NCBI RefSeq assembly: GCF_947497915.1
Contig: NZ_CANMIJ010000001.1
Span: 473,501-537,500, forward strand
Direction: 5' to 3'
Length of the DNA: 64,000 nt
Source of the DNA: an uncultured Erythrobacter sp.
GTDB lineage: Bacteria; Pseudomonadota; Alphaproteobacteria; Sphingomonadales; Sphingomonadaceae
Under the pieces are notes generated by a model. It made no database searches. It was given only the letters and a program-made list of their open reading frames with translations, and was not told where the DNA came from. Below are positions 51,213-60,790 of this stretch, piece after piece. The translations under genes and the position numbers were made by a program. Position 1 is the first letter of the stretch. Every line of letters starts with the position of its first letter.

Positions 51213-51244
51213 CGCGGCAGCAGGATTTATCTCCCGCTGCCGCG
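51213..51244 (+). terminator. strong hairpin after ftsZ
   Basis: CGCGGCAGC-aggatttatctccc-GCTGCCGCG, perfect 9-bp stem 9 nt after the ftsZ stop; poor T-tract, so terminator versus RNA-stability role is unresolved. Confidence 0.5.
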
Positions 51245-51273
51245 CACTTATTCAGTGCGGGGGTCGCTTTGCC

Positions 51274-52779
51274 TTGAACGCAAGCCCGTTCGCCCCGCGT
51301 TCACCACATGAGGGCTATTCGCAGGCCATGTTTCGACTAGCTGACAATGCGATGATGCTTATTCTTTCAAAAACACTGCCCGCAATTACGCTCTCTCTCG
51401 CCATCGGGGCTGTCGCCGCGACCGCGCCTGCCTCTGCCCAAGGCTCGACTTCCCGCGAAATTGTTCAGGCGCTCCCTTCGAAAGACGTGCAGCGCCTTAA
51501 CCGCGCGCTATTGCGCCTGGCCAAGCGGCCCGAGAATGTCGGTGCTTTGATCGAGGCAGCGCAGGCTTCATCCAATGTCGGCGACCTTGATGCGGCGATG
51601 GGCTTTTATCGCCGGGCGGACGACCTTTCGCCCAACAATGCCGAAGTGAAGCTTGGCATGGCCGAAGTGTACCTCAAATCTGGGCGCCCCGTCGATGCAT
51701 TACCGCTATTCAATGCTGCGCAAAGCGCTGGGGCTGACGCCAAGGACTTGCTGAGTGACCGTGCGCTTGCTTTCGATATGGTAGGTGACAATGCGAGCGC
51801 GCAAGCGGCGCATCTGCGCGCCGTATCGCTCAATCCGAAAGACAATGAAACAAAGCGCAGGCTCGCGATCAGTTACGCGGTGTCTGGAAACCGCGCTGGA
51901 TTTGAAGACATCCTGCGGCCTATGCTCGACCGCCGCGACTTCGCGTCATTCCGCACCCGCGCGTTCGGCCTCGCGATAATGGGTGAGCAAGACCGTGCTT
52001 CCGCCATCGTCGACGCCGTCATGCCGCGCGATCTGGCTGGACGGATTAACCCCTATCTCGCCTTTATGCCGCGCCTGACGAAATCTCAGCAAGCGGCGGC
52101 TGCCAATCTTGGTATATTCCCGCAAGCCGCCGATATTGGCCGAGATGATCCGGCGATCGCTGCATATACCGGCGGTGCGACATCCAGCGATGCTGTCACT
52201 GCGAGCAGAGCAGGGAGCCGTTTGGAGCCAGCCGGAGAGCCGCTTGGCACCCGCGCGGCGAGCGTAGCCGAAACGGCTCAGGCGGATCAAAAGCCCGGTT
52301 TCGATTTGGCCCGTGTTACGACCGAAGAGGTCAATGCACCAGCAACTCCAGCACCCAAATCTGCAAGCGTTGCCGATGCTTTCGCGGATTTTGGCGGTGG
52401 AGCCTTGCCTCAAACCACGACAGTCGGAGACGCCGTCGATCTTGCCGCGATCGAAGTCCCGCGTGAGAGCCAGCCTGAACCAAAGGCGGGAACGCCGAAA
52501 GAGCCACAACATCCGAGCCGAATTTGGGTTCAACTTGCCACAGGGCGAGATGTCTCAGCACTCAAGTTTGATTGGCGGCGATTCAGCCGCAAGGCGCCCG
52601 GCGTGCTGGACGACTTTGCCCCGCATGTGACGCCATGGGGTCAAGCAAACCGCTTGCTAGCAGGCCCAGTTAGCTCACGCGGTGAAGCGCGAGACCTTAT
52701 GAATGCGCTGAAAGAGAAGGGGATCGACACGTTCCGCTTCACCAGCCCAGAAGGCACTGAAATTAAAGAGTTAAAGTAA
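51274..52779 (+). CDS. periplasmic TPR-repeat protein with C-terminal SPOR domain
   Basis: Signal peptide around 'LPAITLSLAIGAVAATAPASAQG'; TPR-like repeats; C-terminal 'SRIWVQLATGRDVSALKFDWRRF...NRLLAGPVSSRGEARDLMNALKEKGIDTFRF'. Start may be internal (about 51328). Confidence 0.85.
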   Translation: MNASPFAPRSPHEGYSQAMFRLADNAMMLILSKTLPAITLSLAIGAVAATAPASAQGSTSREIVQALPSKDVQRLNRALLRLAKRPENVGALIEAAQASSNVGDLDAAMGFYRRADDLSPNNAEVKLGMAEVYLKSGRPVDALPLFNAAQSAGADAKDLLSDRALAFDMVGDNASAQAAHLRAVSLNPKDNETKRRLAISYAVSGNRAGFEDILRPMLDRRDFASFRTRAFGLAIMGEQDRASAIVDAVMPRDLAGRINPYLAFMPRLTKSQQAAAANLGIFPQAADIGRDDPAIAAYTGGATSSDAVTASRAGSRLEPAGEPLGTRAASVAETAQADQKPGFDLARVTTEEVNAPATPAPKSASVADAFADFGGGALPQTTTVGDAVDLAAIEVPRESQPEPKAGTPKEPQHPSRIWVQLATGRDVSALKFDWRRFSRKAPGVLDDFAPHVTPWGQANRLLAGPVSSRGEARDLMNALKEKGIDTFRFTSPEGTEIKELK

Positions 52780-52872
52780 CTCTTTCATCTCATCCCCGCC
52801 TTTCTGTGCACAAGGTTTGAACAGCGCAAATCGGTTCTCCCCAGCCGCCCGCTATCTGCGGATTGCCAATCG

Positions 52873-53430
52873 ATGGGCAGTGCAGGCATCTCTGCAGTCA
52901 ATGTTACAGATTGCCCCAATTCAATGAGACCGCAGGCGCAAGAAATTGCCGCGCAAGATGATGCCGCTCCGGTCGATATGCTCTCCGCCTTGTTTGAGGC
53001 ACGCGGGTGGAGCTGTGAGGTCATGTCGGATGACGAGATGAGCGGAGAGGTTCAGGGGAGCTGGGCCAAGTATAAGCTTAATGCCATCTGGCGTCCGCAG
53101 GACAATGTCCTCCAATTTTTATGCCTGCCAGACATTCGAGTGTCGGACGAAAAGAAGCAGCGCGCTCATGAGCTCCTAACGCTTATCAACGAGCAGATGT
53201 GGCTGGGCCATTTCGATATTTGGTCGAACGGTGATGTGCTGCTGTATCGACACGGAGCAATGCTGGGCGATGATGGCATGTTGAGCCTGACGCAGGCGCA
53301 GTCTCTGGTCGAAAACGCGATCGACGAATGTGACCGTTTTTATCCCGCGTTCCAGTTTGTGCTTTGGGGTGACAAGACCCCGCGTGAGGCTTTGGATGCG
53401 GCAATGGTTGACGCGGCGGGTGAAGCATAA
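52873..53430 (+). CDS. YbjN domain-containing protein
   Basis: 185 aa; 'VLQFLCLPDIRVSDEKKQRAHELLTLINEQMWLGHFDIWSNGDVLLYRHGAML'. Confidence 0.8.
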   Translation: MGSAGISAVNVTDCPNSMRPQAQEIAAQDDAAPVDMLSALFEARGWSCEVMSDDEMSGEVQGSWAKYKLNAIWRPQDNVLQFLCLPDIRVSDEKKQRAHELLTLINEQMWLGHFDIWSNGDVLLYRHGAMLGDDGMLSLTQAQSLVENAIDECDRFYPAFQFVLWGDKTPREALDAAMVDAAGEA

Positions 53431-53473
53431 CCATTTGGGGTGCATGAACGCATCAACGTAAGGGTGGTTTGCG

Positions 53474-54286
53474 ATGTCTGGTATCAAACAACTTCTCATC
53501 ATCGGCTACGGCAATATGAGCGGTGCAATGCTCGCAGGGTGGCTGGCCGCAGGCGAGCCGCCAGAGCGTTTCGCGATCCTCAACCGGACATTGAAACCTG
53601 GGCCAGAGGGTGTGGCGGTTTACCGCGATATTGACGAAGCGGTGCATGCTGGTTCGCATGATGCGGTGATGCTAGGCTTTAAGCCTCAACAGCTCGGCGA
53701 TGTTGCGCCGGATTTGCAGGGGCTAACGGGCAAAGGTGTGGGGGTTTACTCGTTGCTAGCGGGGCTATCACTGGCTCAATTGAAACACGCGTTTCCAGAC
53801 GCTGATGCGCATGTTCGGGTCATGCCGAACCTAGCATCACGGATCAACAGATCGCCGATCATCCTGCTAGAAGACGGCTTGAGCGCCGATTTGCATGGTG
53901 AAGTGTCGGATTTCTTCGATACTCTGGGCACTGCTGTCTGGCTTAATGCGGAGGACAGATTCGATCTCGCCACGGCTCTCGCCGGTTCTGGGCCCGGCTT
54001 TGTGTACCGATTTATTGACGCGCTGGCCGGAGCAGCGAGTGAACTTGGCCTTGAAAAGGATCAGGCGCAGGCTTTAGCAGCCTCGATGGTGGACGGGGCA
54101 TCTTCGCTGGCTGCGGGTGAGACAATCTCACCCGGAGAGCTCGCAAACAGGGTCGCCAGTCCCGGCGGAATGACGCGAGAGGGCATGAATGTGCTTGATG
54201 CGGATCAGGCTTTGCAGAAGCTTTTGGTGGAGACATTGCGGGCGACCGCGGCACGCGGAGCGGAATTGTCAGCCGGAAACGGTTAA
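53474..54286 (+). CDS. proC: pyrroline-5-carboxylate reductase
   Basis: 'LLIIGYGNMSGAMLAGWL', 'ALAGSGPGFVYRFIDALAGAASELGL', 'VASPGGMTREGMNVL'. Confidence 0.95.
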   Translation: MSGIKQLLIIGYGNMSGAMLAGWLAAGEPPERFAILNRTLKPGPEGVAVYRDIDEAVHAGSHDAVMLGFKPQQLGDVAPDLQGLTGKGVGVYSLLAGLSLAQLKHAFPDADAHVRVMPNLASRINRSPIILLEDGLSADLHGEVSDFFDTLGTAVWLNAEDRFDLATALAGSGPGFVYRFIDALAGAASELGLEKDQAQALAASMVDGASSLAAGETISPGELANRVASPGGMTREGMNVLDADQALQKLLVETLRATAARGAELSAGNG

Positions 54287-54397
54287 TCGCTGTCAACATC
54301 CTGGTTCCGGTTTTGCTTGAAATTCACCTGTAAAACACCGATATTGTTCGGGACAGGCGCGTATTGTCGCGCCGCATTTGGAGACAAGGGATCCATT

Positions 54398-55147
54398 ATG
54401 TCTGATTGGAATGACACACAGCGCACCGGCTTTGGCTCGGTGCCGCGCGCCGGCGGCGATGTCGATGGCGTTACTTACGATCAGGGCCTGCGTAAGCATA
54501 TGCTCTCGATCTACAACTATATGTCCTCTGGCGTTCTATGGACAGGCATCGTTGCGATCCTGTTTTCGTGGGGCGGCATGGAATCGCCTGCGGCATCGCT
54601 CGCGATCAATGGCGGTATCATGCTTTGGATTGTTAAACTTGCACCGCTCGCCTTTATTCTTGCGATGACCTTTGGCCTTCATAAAATGAGCCAAACGACG
54701 CTTCAGATCGTATTCTGGGCCTTCGCGACCGTTATGGGCCTTTCGATGTCGACGATTTTCCTCGTTTACACGGGCGAATCAATTGCCGTGACGTTCTTCG
54801 CAACTGCTGGCGCTTTCGCTGGTCTGTCGCTGTTCGGTTACACGACCAAGAAAGACATGTCCGGCATGGGCAGCTTCCTGATTATGGGCGTAGTTGGCTT
54901 GATTATCGCGATGGTCATCAACTGGTTCCTGCAGTCTGAAACGATGGCATTCGTAATCAGCGGGATTGGTGTACTGATTTTCGCTGCGCTGACGGCTTAC
55001 GATACGCAGCGTCTGAAGAACGAATATCAGTATGTGCGCGGCACCGAATTTGCCGGCAAAGCGGTGATCATGGGCGCAACCAGCCTGTACCTCGACTTTG
55101 TGAACATGTTCATGTTCCTGCTCCAGTTCCTCGGCAGCCGCGAGTAA
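54398..55147 (+). CDS. Bax inhibitor-1/YccA family membrane protein
   Basis: Seven hydrophobic segments; 'ISGIGVLIFAALTAYDTQRLKNEY', 'GATSLYLDFVNMFMFLLQFLG'; ATG at 54398. Confidence 0.94.
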   Translation: MSDWNDTQRTGFGSVPRAGGDVDGVTYDQGLRKHMLSIYNYMSSGVLWTGIVAILFSWGGMESPAASLAINGGIMLWIVKLAPLAFILAMTFGLHKMSQTTLQIVFWAFATVMGLSMSTIFLVYTGESIAVTFFATAGAFAGLSLFGYTTKKDMSGMGSFLIMGVVGLIIAMVINWFLQSETMAFVISGIGVLIFAALTAYDTQRLKNEYQYVRGTEFAGKAVIMGATSLYLDFVNMFMFLLQFLGSRE

Positions 55148-55204
55148 TCGCTGCGCTGACCTGATCGGAAGTACGCTTTTCCGATCAAACTGGTGAAATC
55201 TACG

Positions 55205-55236
55205 ATGCCCGGAGCCTTTGATTAGGCTTCGGGCAT
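55205..55236 (+). terminator. rho-independent terminator downstream of the Bax-inhibitor gene
   Basis: ATGCCCGGAGCC-tttgatta-GGCTTCGGGCAT, 12-bp stem with one G:U pair, followed by TTGCTTT; an additional hairpin TGATCGGAA/TTCCGATCA lies at 55162-55187. Confidence 0.75.
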
Positions 55237-55332
55237 TTGCTTTGTCAGCCCAGCGGGTTATCGCTCTTCACTTCATACACGAGCAAGGCGCGTTCCGGCA
55301 TGACGGATCGAGGTCATTGAGAGAGAGTCGGC

Positions 55333-56280
55333 ATGAGCAAAGTGGATGCAGGCGGCAGAAAGCCCGCTGGATTGAAAATTACCACGTTAACGGTGGCAAT
55401 CGGGATGCTGGCAGCCTGTGCGACACCGCCTCCGCCCCCGCCGCCGCCTCCACCTCCGCCGCCGCCTCCACCGGCAGCAGAGATCATTCCGTTCCGGCCA
55501 CTGCCGCCGGGCGGCGCTTCCTATGTGATGCGCATTCCGGGCAAAGATGTTCTTGGCCGCCGTCAAACCGTCAATCGCGGGATCACCGATGACGAAAAGG
55601 TGTGGCATTTCCGCTCGGCATGGAACGTGGCTGCGCTCAATTGCACGGCTGCCCGATATCAGCCGGTACTGGATGCCTACAGCGTTTACATCAAAGATCA
55701 CGCTCGCTCGCTCAAACGGGTGAATGACCGTATCGATCGCAAATATCGCAGCGAAATGGGCGCACGCCGCGCGGGCATTATCGAACGCGAAGGCAAAATG
55801 ACCAGCGTGTACAATTTCTTTGCGCTGCCGCCTGCGCGAAGCAATTTCTGCACCGCCGCGCTTGATATCTCAAACCGCGCTTTGGCTGCACCGCCGACAG
55901 ATGCAGTGGCATTTGCGATGGAGAATTTCAGATTGCTCCAGCAGCCGTTCCTGACTTTCTTTGATGAATACGATCAGTATCGCAGAGATTCCGCGCGTTG
56001 GGATGCGAAATATGGTGCCCAATACGGGCCATCGCAGCCCGGCTGGGTCGCTGTGCAAGACGCCAAGGCCCGCGGCGTTGTGATCCCGACCGTTGGCGAA
56101 GATCCTGCGGCGACAACCACTACTCCGACGCAAACAGCGGGTACAGTGGTCGACGAGGTCACTGGCGCAGAAGTGCCAGTGGTTCCCGTGCAAGACGGTT
56201 TCATATCACAGCCTGTGGTTGAACCAATTCCGACCGGCGGGGAGGAAGAGCCTGCGCCGGCACCGCGCGGCTTGCGATAA
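55333..56280 (+). CDS. polyproline-containing lipoprotein of unknown function
   Basis: 315 aa; lipobox 'GMLAAC' followed by ATP and 16 consecutive Pro codons (55426-55473). Confidence 0.8.
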   Translation: MSKVDAGGRKPAGLKITTLTVAIGMLAACATPPPPPPPPPPPPPPPPAAEIIPFRPLPPGGASYVMRIPGKDVLGRRQTVNRGITDDEKVWHFRSAWNVAALNCTAARYQPVLDAYSVYIKDHARSLKRVNDRIDRKYRSEMGARRAGIIEREGKMTSVYNFFALPPARSNFCTAALDISNRALAAPPTDAVAFAMENFRLLQQPFLTFFDEYDQYRRDSARWDAKYGAQYGPSQPGWVAVQDAKARGVVIPTVGEDPAATTTTPTQTAGTVVDEVTGAEVPVVPVQDGFISQPVVEPIPTGGEEEPAPAPRGLR

Positions 56281-56300
56281 CGTCAATTCGCGCCTAATCC

Positions 56301-56480
56301 GGCGCAATCACTTCGGTAACGGGAATGCGGTGTAACTCCGCAGCTGTCCCTGCAACTGTAAGCGGTGAGCGATTGTTTCGTGCGGCGTCTGAAAAAGGCG
56401 CTGCAGCCACTGAGGAAACCCCTTGGGAAGGTGAGAAACAGACGCGCTGATCCGTGAGCCAGGAGACCGACCGGAGCGTG
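56301..56480 (+). ncRNA. cobalamin (AdoCbl) riboswitch
   Basis: 'GGGAATGCGGTGTAACTCCGCAGCTGTCCCTGCAACTGTAAGCGGTGAGC...GCCACTGAGGAAACCCCTTGGGAAGGTGAGAAACAGACGC...GAGCCAGGAGACCGACC' matches the conserved core and B12 box; boundaries approximate. Confidence 0.95.
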
Positions 56481-56604
56481 TCGCTTGTAGCCTGGTTCAG
56501 GGATTGATCCGGCGCGAAAAACTTTCGTTTCGAGCGACGATAGCTGGCCGTGCGGGCATTTTCCGTGCGGTCAATTGTGTTGCTCATTCGGAAGGGATCC
56601 GAGA

Positions 56605-58560
56605 ATGAAGACTATACTATACCTTGGCGCTGCGACCGCAGCGCTTGGCACGAGCGCGCCAATATCGGCTCAGGACGCAGCAGATGATGCCGTGGCCAGC
56701 GCCAATGATCAGCAAGCTGTTGACGACATGCCTTCAGAATTACTGGTTGTCGCCAGCCGCGCTGAGAACCTCGATTTGAGCCGCTACACGGGCTCTATCT
56801 TGCGACTTTCGCGTGAGCAGCTGGAACAGCGCCAGACCCGCGATATCGCCGATATTCTGCGCGATGTGCCCGGCGTCGCCGTTAGCAGTGTCGCGGGCCA
56901 GACGCAGATCAGACTGCGCGGGTCGGAGGCGAACCATGTTCTCATCCTTGTTGACGGTATCGAGGTCTCCGATCCGTTTGCGGGCGAATTCGATCTTGGC
57001 ACTTTGCAGGCAGAGGTCGGTGCAAGCGTTGACGTTTTGCGCGGGCCGCAATCCGCGCTTTATGGAGCGGACGCAATCGGAGGCGTTGTGGCGTATCAAA
57101 GCGCCAGCGGTGCAGAACTGAACGGTCTTGGCGGACGGGTTGAGGCTGGCACCAATGACACCCTTAACGGCTCAGTCCGCTTTGGCATCGGCGATTACAA
57201 CGCCGATCTGGCAGTGAATGCGACAGTTGTCAGCACGGATGGTGAACCCAATGCGAGAGACGGGACGCGCGATCTGGGCCGCAATAGTTACACATTGTCT
57301 GGCAAGGGCTCAGTCCGCCTAACGGAAACATTGCAAGCCCGCGCTGCCGCGCGCTTCATTCGTACAGAGGGCGATTTCAACAATTCCGACTTTGACGACA
57401 CTCAGCCAACATTCGGCCTGATTATCGACACGCCGGAAACCCGATTTGAAAACGAAGCGATCTATGCGCTCGCGGGTGTAAAGCTCGACACATTCAATGG
57501 CGCATGGACGCATGACTTTTCGGCCCAGCTGGCTGATATCAAACGCGATACGTTCGGAGCGTTTGGCCGCAGCGGCGGAAGCGAAGGCGAGCGATTGAAG
57601 GCCTCGTATGTGAGCGCGGCCGAGATCAACAGCGGCAATGCGACTCACTTCATCACCTTCGCAGCCGATTGGGAGCAAGAGCAGTTCCGAAACAACGACC
57701 CGTTCGGCACCGCTTTTGCCGGAACACGCGAGATCGAGAATATCGGCTTGGTTGGAGAATACCGGTTTGAAGGCGGGGATTTCGACCTTTCCGCAGCTCT
57801 GCGTCACGACATCAATGATCGCTTCTCCGATGAAACAACATTCCGGGTTGGCGCGGGCTACAACGTCGCGGATGGCACTCGGTTAAGAGTAAGCGCAGGG
57901 TCGGGCATAAAGAACCCCGGCTTTTTCGAGCTGTTCGGTTTCTTCGATGGCCAGTTCATCGGCAATGCCGACCTCCAGCCAGAAAAGTCGACCGGCTGGG
58001 AAGTTGGGATCGACCAGAGTATCGCCAACGGGAAAGCGAGCGTTTCGCTGACGTATTTCGACAGCACGCTGGAAAACGAGATTTTCACGACATTCCCAGC
58101 GCCGACTTTCGTTGCAACACCGGCCAATCGCCAAACAGACAGCAAACGGCGCGGGGTTGAGGTGTCGGCAAATGCGGTGCTTGGCAGCGGTTTCTCGATC
58201 GATGCGGCCTACAGCTACCTTGATGCGAAAGAAGACGGCATCGAAGAAGTCCGCCGCCCCGATCACATTGCCAGTGCGGCGCTAAACTGGACTGCGAGCG
58301 ATGATGGAGCCTCCGCTACGCTGGTGATCCGGCACAATGGCGAGACCGAAGATCTTGCCTTTACCGATCCCAGTTTCATACCGGTTCGTGAAACACTGGA
58401 TGACTTCACACTCGTCAATCTGTCTGGCGAAGTGCGTCTAACCGAGGGCGTGAACCTGTTTGGCCGCGTCGAAAACTTGCTTGATCAAACTTACGAGCAA
58501 GTGTTCAGCTTTGTTTCGCCGGGTCGCACAGCAACCGCAGGAATCCGCGCGAGGTTCTAA
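56605..58560 (+). CDS. btuB: TonB-dependent receptor, BtuB-like cobalamin receptor
   Basis: Plug 'VVASRAENLDLSRYTGSILRLSREQLEQRQTRDIADILRDVPGVAV', barrel C-terminus 'TAGIRARF'; directly downstream of the cobalamin riboswitch; ATG at 56605. Confidence 0.9.
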   Translation: MKTILYLGAATAALGTSAPISAQDAADDAVASANDQQAVDDMPSELLVVASRAENLDLSRYTGSILRLSREQLEQRQTRDIADILRDVPGVAVSSVAGQTQIRLRGSEANHVLILVDGIEVSDPFAGEFDLGTLQAEVGASVDVLRGPQSALYGADAIGGVVAYQSASGAELNGLGGRVEAGTNDTLNGSVRFGIGDYNADLAVNATVVSTDGEPNARDGTRDLGRNSYTLSGKGSVRLTETLQARAAARFIRTEGDFNNSDFDDTQPTFGLIIDTPETRFENEAIYALAGVKLDTFNGAWTHDFSAQLADIKRDTFGAFGRSGGSEGERLKASYVSAAEINSGNATHFITFAADWEQEQFRNNDPFGTAFAGTREIENIGLVGEYRFEGGDFDLSAALRHDINDRFSDETTFRVGAGYNVADGTRLRVSAGSGIKNPGFFELFGFFDGQFIGNADLQPEKSTGWEVGIDQSIANGKASVSLTYFDSTLENEIFTTFPAPTFVATPANRQTDSKRRGVEVSANAVLGSGFSIDAAYSYLDAKEDGIEEVRRPDHIASAALNWTASDDGASATLVIRHNGETEDLAFTDPSFIPVRETLDDFTLVNLSGEVRLTEGVNLFGRVENLLDQTYEQVFSFVSPGRTATAGIRARF

Positions 58561-58600
58561 TCTTCTCGCAATTCATCGAGGAAATGCATAGGTGCGTCCC

Positions 58601-59659
58601 ATGCATTTCCTCGATCAAGCCAAAATCTACCTTAAATCAGGTGCCGGAGGGCCAGGAGCGGTCAGTTTCCGGCGCGAGAAGTATGTCGAATATGGCGGCC
58701 CGGACGGCGGCAATGGCGGCAAGGGCGGCGACATCATCTTCGAAGCCGTGCAGGGCCTCAACACGCTGATCGACTTCCGTTATGCTCAGCATTTCAAAGC
58801 CAAGCGCGGCAATCACGGGCAGGGTAAAGACAAAACCGGCGCGGCAGCGCCTGACCTGGTGATCAAAGTACCGGTCGGCACTCAAGTTTTGTCAGAGGAC
58901 AAAGAAGAAGTTCTCGCCGACTTTACCGAGATCGGCCAGCAGGTCGTATTCCTCAAAGGTGGGATAGGCGGTCGCGGCAATGCGTCCTACAAAAGCTCAA
59001 CCAATCGCGCCCCGCGTCAACATCAGCCGGGAACTCCGAGCGAGGAAGCGTGGGTCTGGCTCCGTTTGAAATTGCTTGCGGATGTGGGACTACTAGGTCT
59101 GCCCAACGCGGGGAAATCGACTTTCATCAACGCTGTATCGAATGCTCAGGCCAAAGTTGGCCATTATGCCTTTACGACGCTGATTCCGAAGCTCGGTGTG
59201 GTTTCCCACAAGGGCCGCGAATTTGTGCTCGCCGATATTCCGGGCCTGATCGAAGGCGCTGCGGATGGCGCGGGTATTGGAGACCGTTTCCTTGGGCACA
59301 TCGAGCGGTGCCGCGTGCTCATCCATCTCGTCGATATCGCTGGTGATGATCCAGCCGAAGCGATGAAAATCGTTAAGGATGAGCTTGCCGCTTACGGCGA
59401 AGGCCTCGAAGACAAGCCGCAATTGATTGCGCTGAACAAGCTCGATCTTGCCGACGCAGAACTTGGTGAAGCATTCGCAAAAGAGCTCATGGCTGCTGGC
59501 GCGGAAAAGGTGTTCGCGATCTCTGGCGCGACCGGCGAAGGTGTCGCTGAATTGATGGATGCGGTCTTGGGGTATCTTCCTGACCAGACATCGACCGAAA
59601 CCAACACAGTCGAAGTCGAAGACGAAGACGAGACGGCCGGGGAATGGTCCCCGATTTAA
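58601..59659 (+). CDS. obgE: GTPase ObgE/CgtA
   Basis: 'MHFLDQAKIYLKSGAGGPGAVSFRREKYVEYGGPDGGNGGKGGDI', 'GLPNAGKSTFINAVS', 'DIPGLIEGA', 'NKLDL'. Confidence 0.98.
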   Translation: MHFLDQAKIYLKSGAGGPGAVSFRREKYVEYGGPDGGNGGKGGDIIFEAVQGLNTLIDFRYAQHFKAKRGNHGQGKDKTGAAAPDLVIKVPVGTQVLSEDKEEVLADFTEIGQQVVFLKGGIGGRGNASYKSSTNRAPRQHQPGTPSEEAWVWLRLKLLADVGLLGLPNAGKSTFINAVSNAQAKVGHYAFTTLIPKLGVVSHKGREFVLADIPGLIEGAADGAGIGDRFLGHIERCRVLIHLVDIAGDDPAEAMKIVKDELAAYGEGLEDKPQLIALNKLDLADAELGEAFAKELMAAGAEKVFAISGATGEGVAELMDAVLGYLPDQTSTETNTVEVEDEDETAGEWSPI

Positions 59660-59663
59660 CGTC

Positions 59664-60785
59664 ATGGTTTTGAGCGCGATTTCAGACTTTTCCGAAGCAC
59701 GGCGGATTGTGATCAAGATCGGCAGCGCGCTCTTGGTCAGATCAGGCAAGCCGGCAACCGAATGGCTGGGTGCCGTCGTCGAAGACATGATAGCCCTTCG
59801 CAAGAATGGCGCTGAAATCATCATCGTCAGTTCGGGCGCGATTGCGCTGGGTGCGGCGCGTCTTAACCTTCCTAAAGGCGGACGGGCGAGCCTAGCCGAC
59901 GCACAGGCGGCGGCCTCTGTCGGTCAGGTCGCCTTGGCGCAGCTTTGGGCTCACGCTTTGGGCCAGCGCGACCTGACGGCGGCGCAGATGCTCGTAACAT
60001 TGGACGATCTGGAAGACCGTCGCCGCTATCTCAACGCGGCTGCGACGCTCGAACGCTTGTTAGAAGCGGGCGCGATCCCGGTCGTCAATGAAAACGACAG
60101 CGTCGCGACTGCAGAGATTCGATTTGGCGACAATGATCGTTTGGCCGCGCGGGTTGCTCAGGCGGCTGGCGCGGATGCGGTTATGCTGCTCTCTGACGTC
60201 GATGGCCTTTATGATCGTGATCCCAGCCAAGACAGCGCACAATTGATCGAGCGGGTCGAAGGCGTAACGCCCGAAATCATCGCGATGGCAGGCGAAGGTT
60301 CGTCCTCTGGTCTTGGATCAGGCGGAATGCTGGCCAAGCTTCAGGCGGCCCGGATCGCCGAGCGCGCGGGCATCACACTCGCGATTATCAATGGGACCGA
60401 AGAACATCCTATAACCGCATGCTTGAAAAGTGGGCGTGGAACCGTGTTTGCTCCCGTGCGCGCCGACAATGCTCGTAAGAGCTGGCTTGGCGGTAGGCTC
60501 GCACCTGAGGGTGTGCTGACGGTGGATGCTGGCTGTGTTGAGGCTTTGGAGGGCGGAGCAAGCTTGCTCGCCGCAGGCCTGATCGAGATTGAGGGCGATT
60601 TTCAGCGCGGCGCGCTGGTCAGCCTGCATGGCCCGAAAGGGCAGCGGCTTGGACAAGGGCTAGTCGAATACAGTTCTGAGGAATGCCGCGCGATTGTGGG
60701 CCTGAAACAGGACGATCAAGAGGCAAAGCTGGGTTACGCCCCGCGCGCTGCGGTGGTTCACCGCGATCACATGGTAAGTGGATAG
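59664..60785 (+). CDS. proB: glutamate 5-kinase (with C-terminal PUA domain)
   Basis: 'IVIKIGSALLV', 'IIVSSGAIALGAARL', 'NENDSVATAEIRFGDNDRLAARVA', 'GSGGMLAKLQAA'. Confidence 0.97.
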   Translation: MVLSAISDFSEARRIVIKIGSALLVRSGKPATEWLGAVVEDMIALRKNGAEIIIVSSGAIALGAARLNLPKGGRASLADAQAAASVGQVALAQLWAHALGQRDLTAAQMLVTLDDLEDRRRYLNAAATLERLLEAGAIPVVNENDSVATAEIRFGDNDRLAARVAQAAGADAVMLLSDVDGLYDRDPSQDSAQLIERVEGVTPEIIAMAGEGSSSGLGSGGMLAKLQAARIAERAGITLAIINGTEEHPITACLKSGRGTVFAPVRADNARKSWLGGRLAPEGVLTVDAGCVEALEGGASLLAAGLIEIEGDFQRGALVSLHGPKGQRLGQGLVEYSSEECRAIVGLKQDDQEAKLGYAPRAAVVHRDHMVSG

Positions 60786-60790
60786 AGCTC

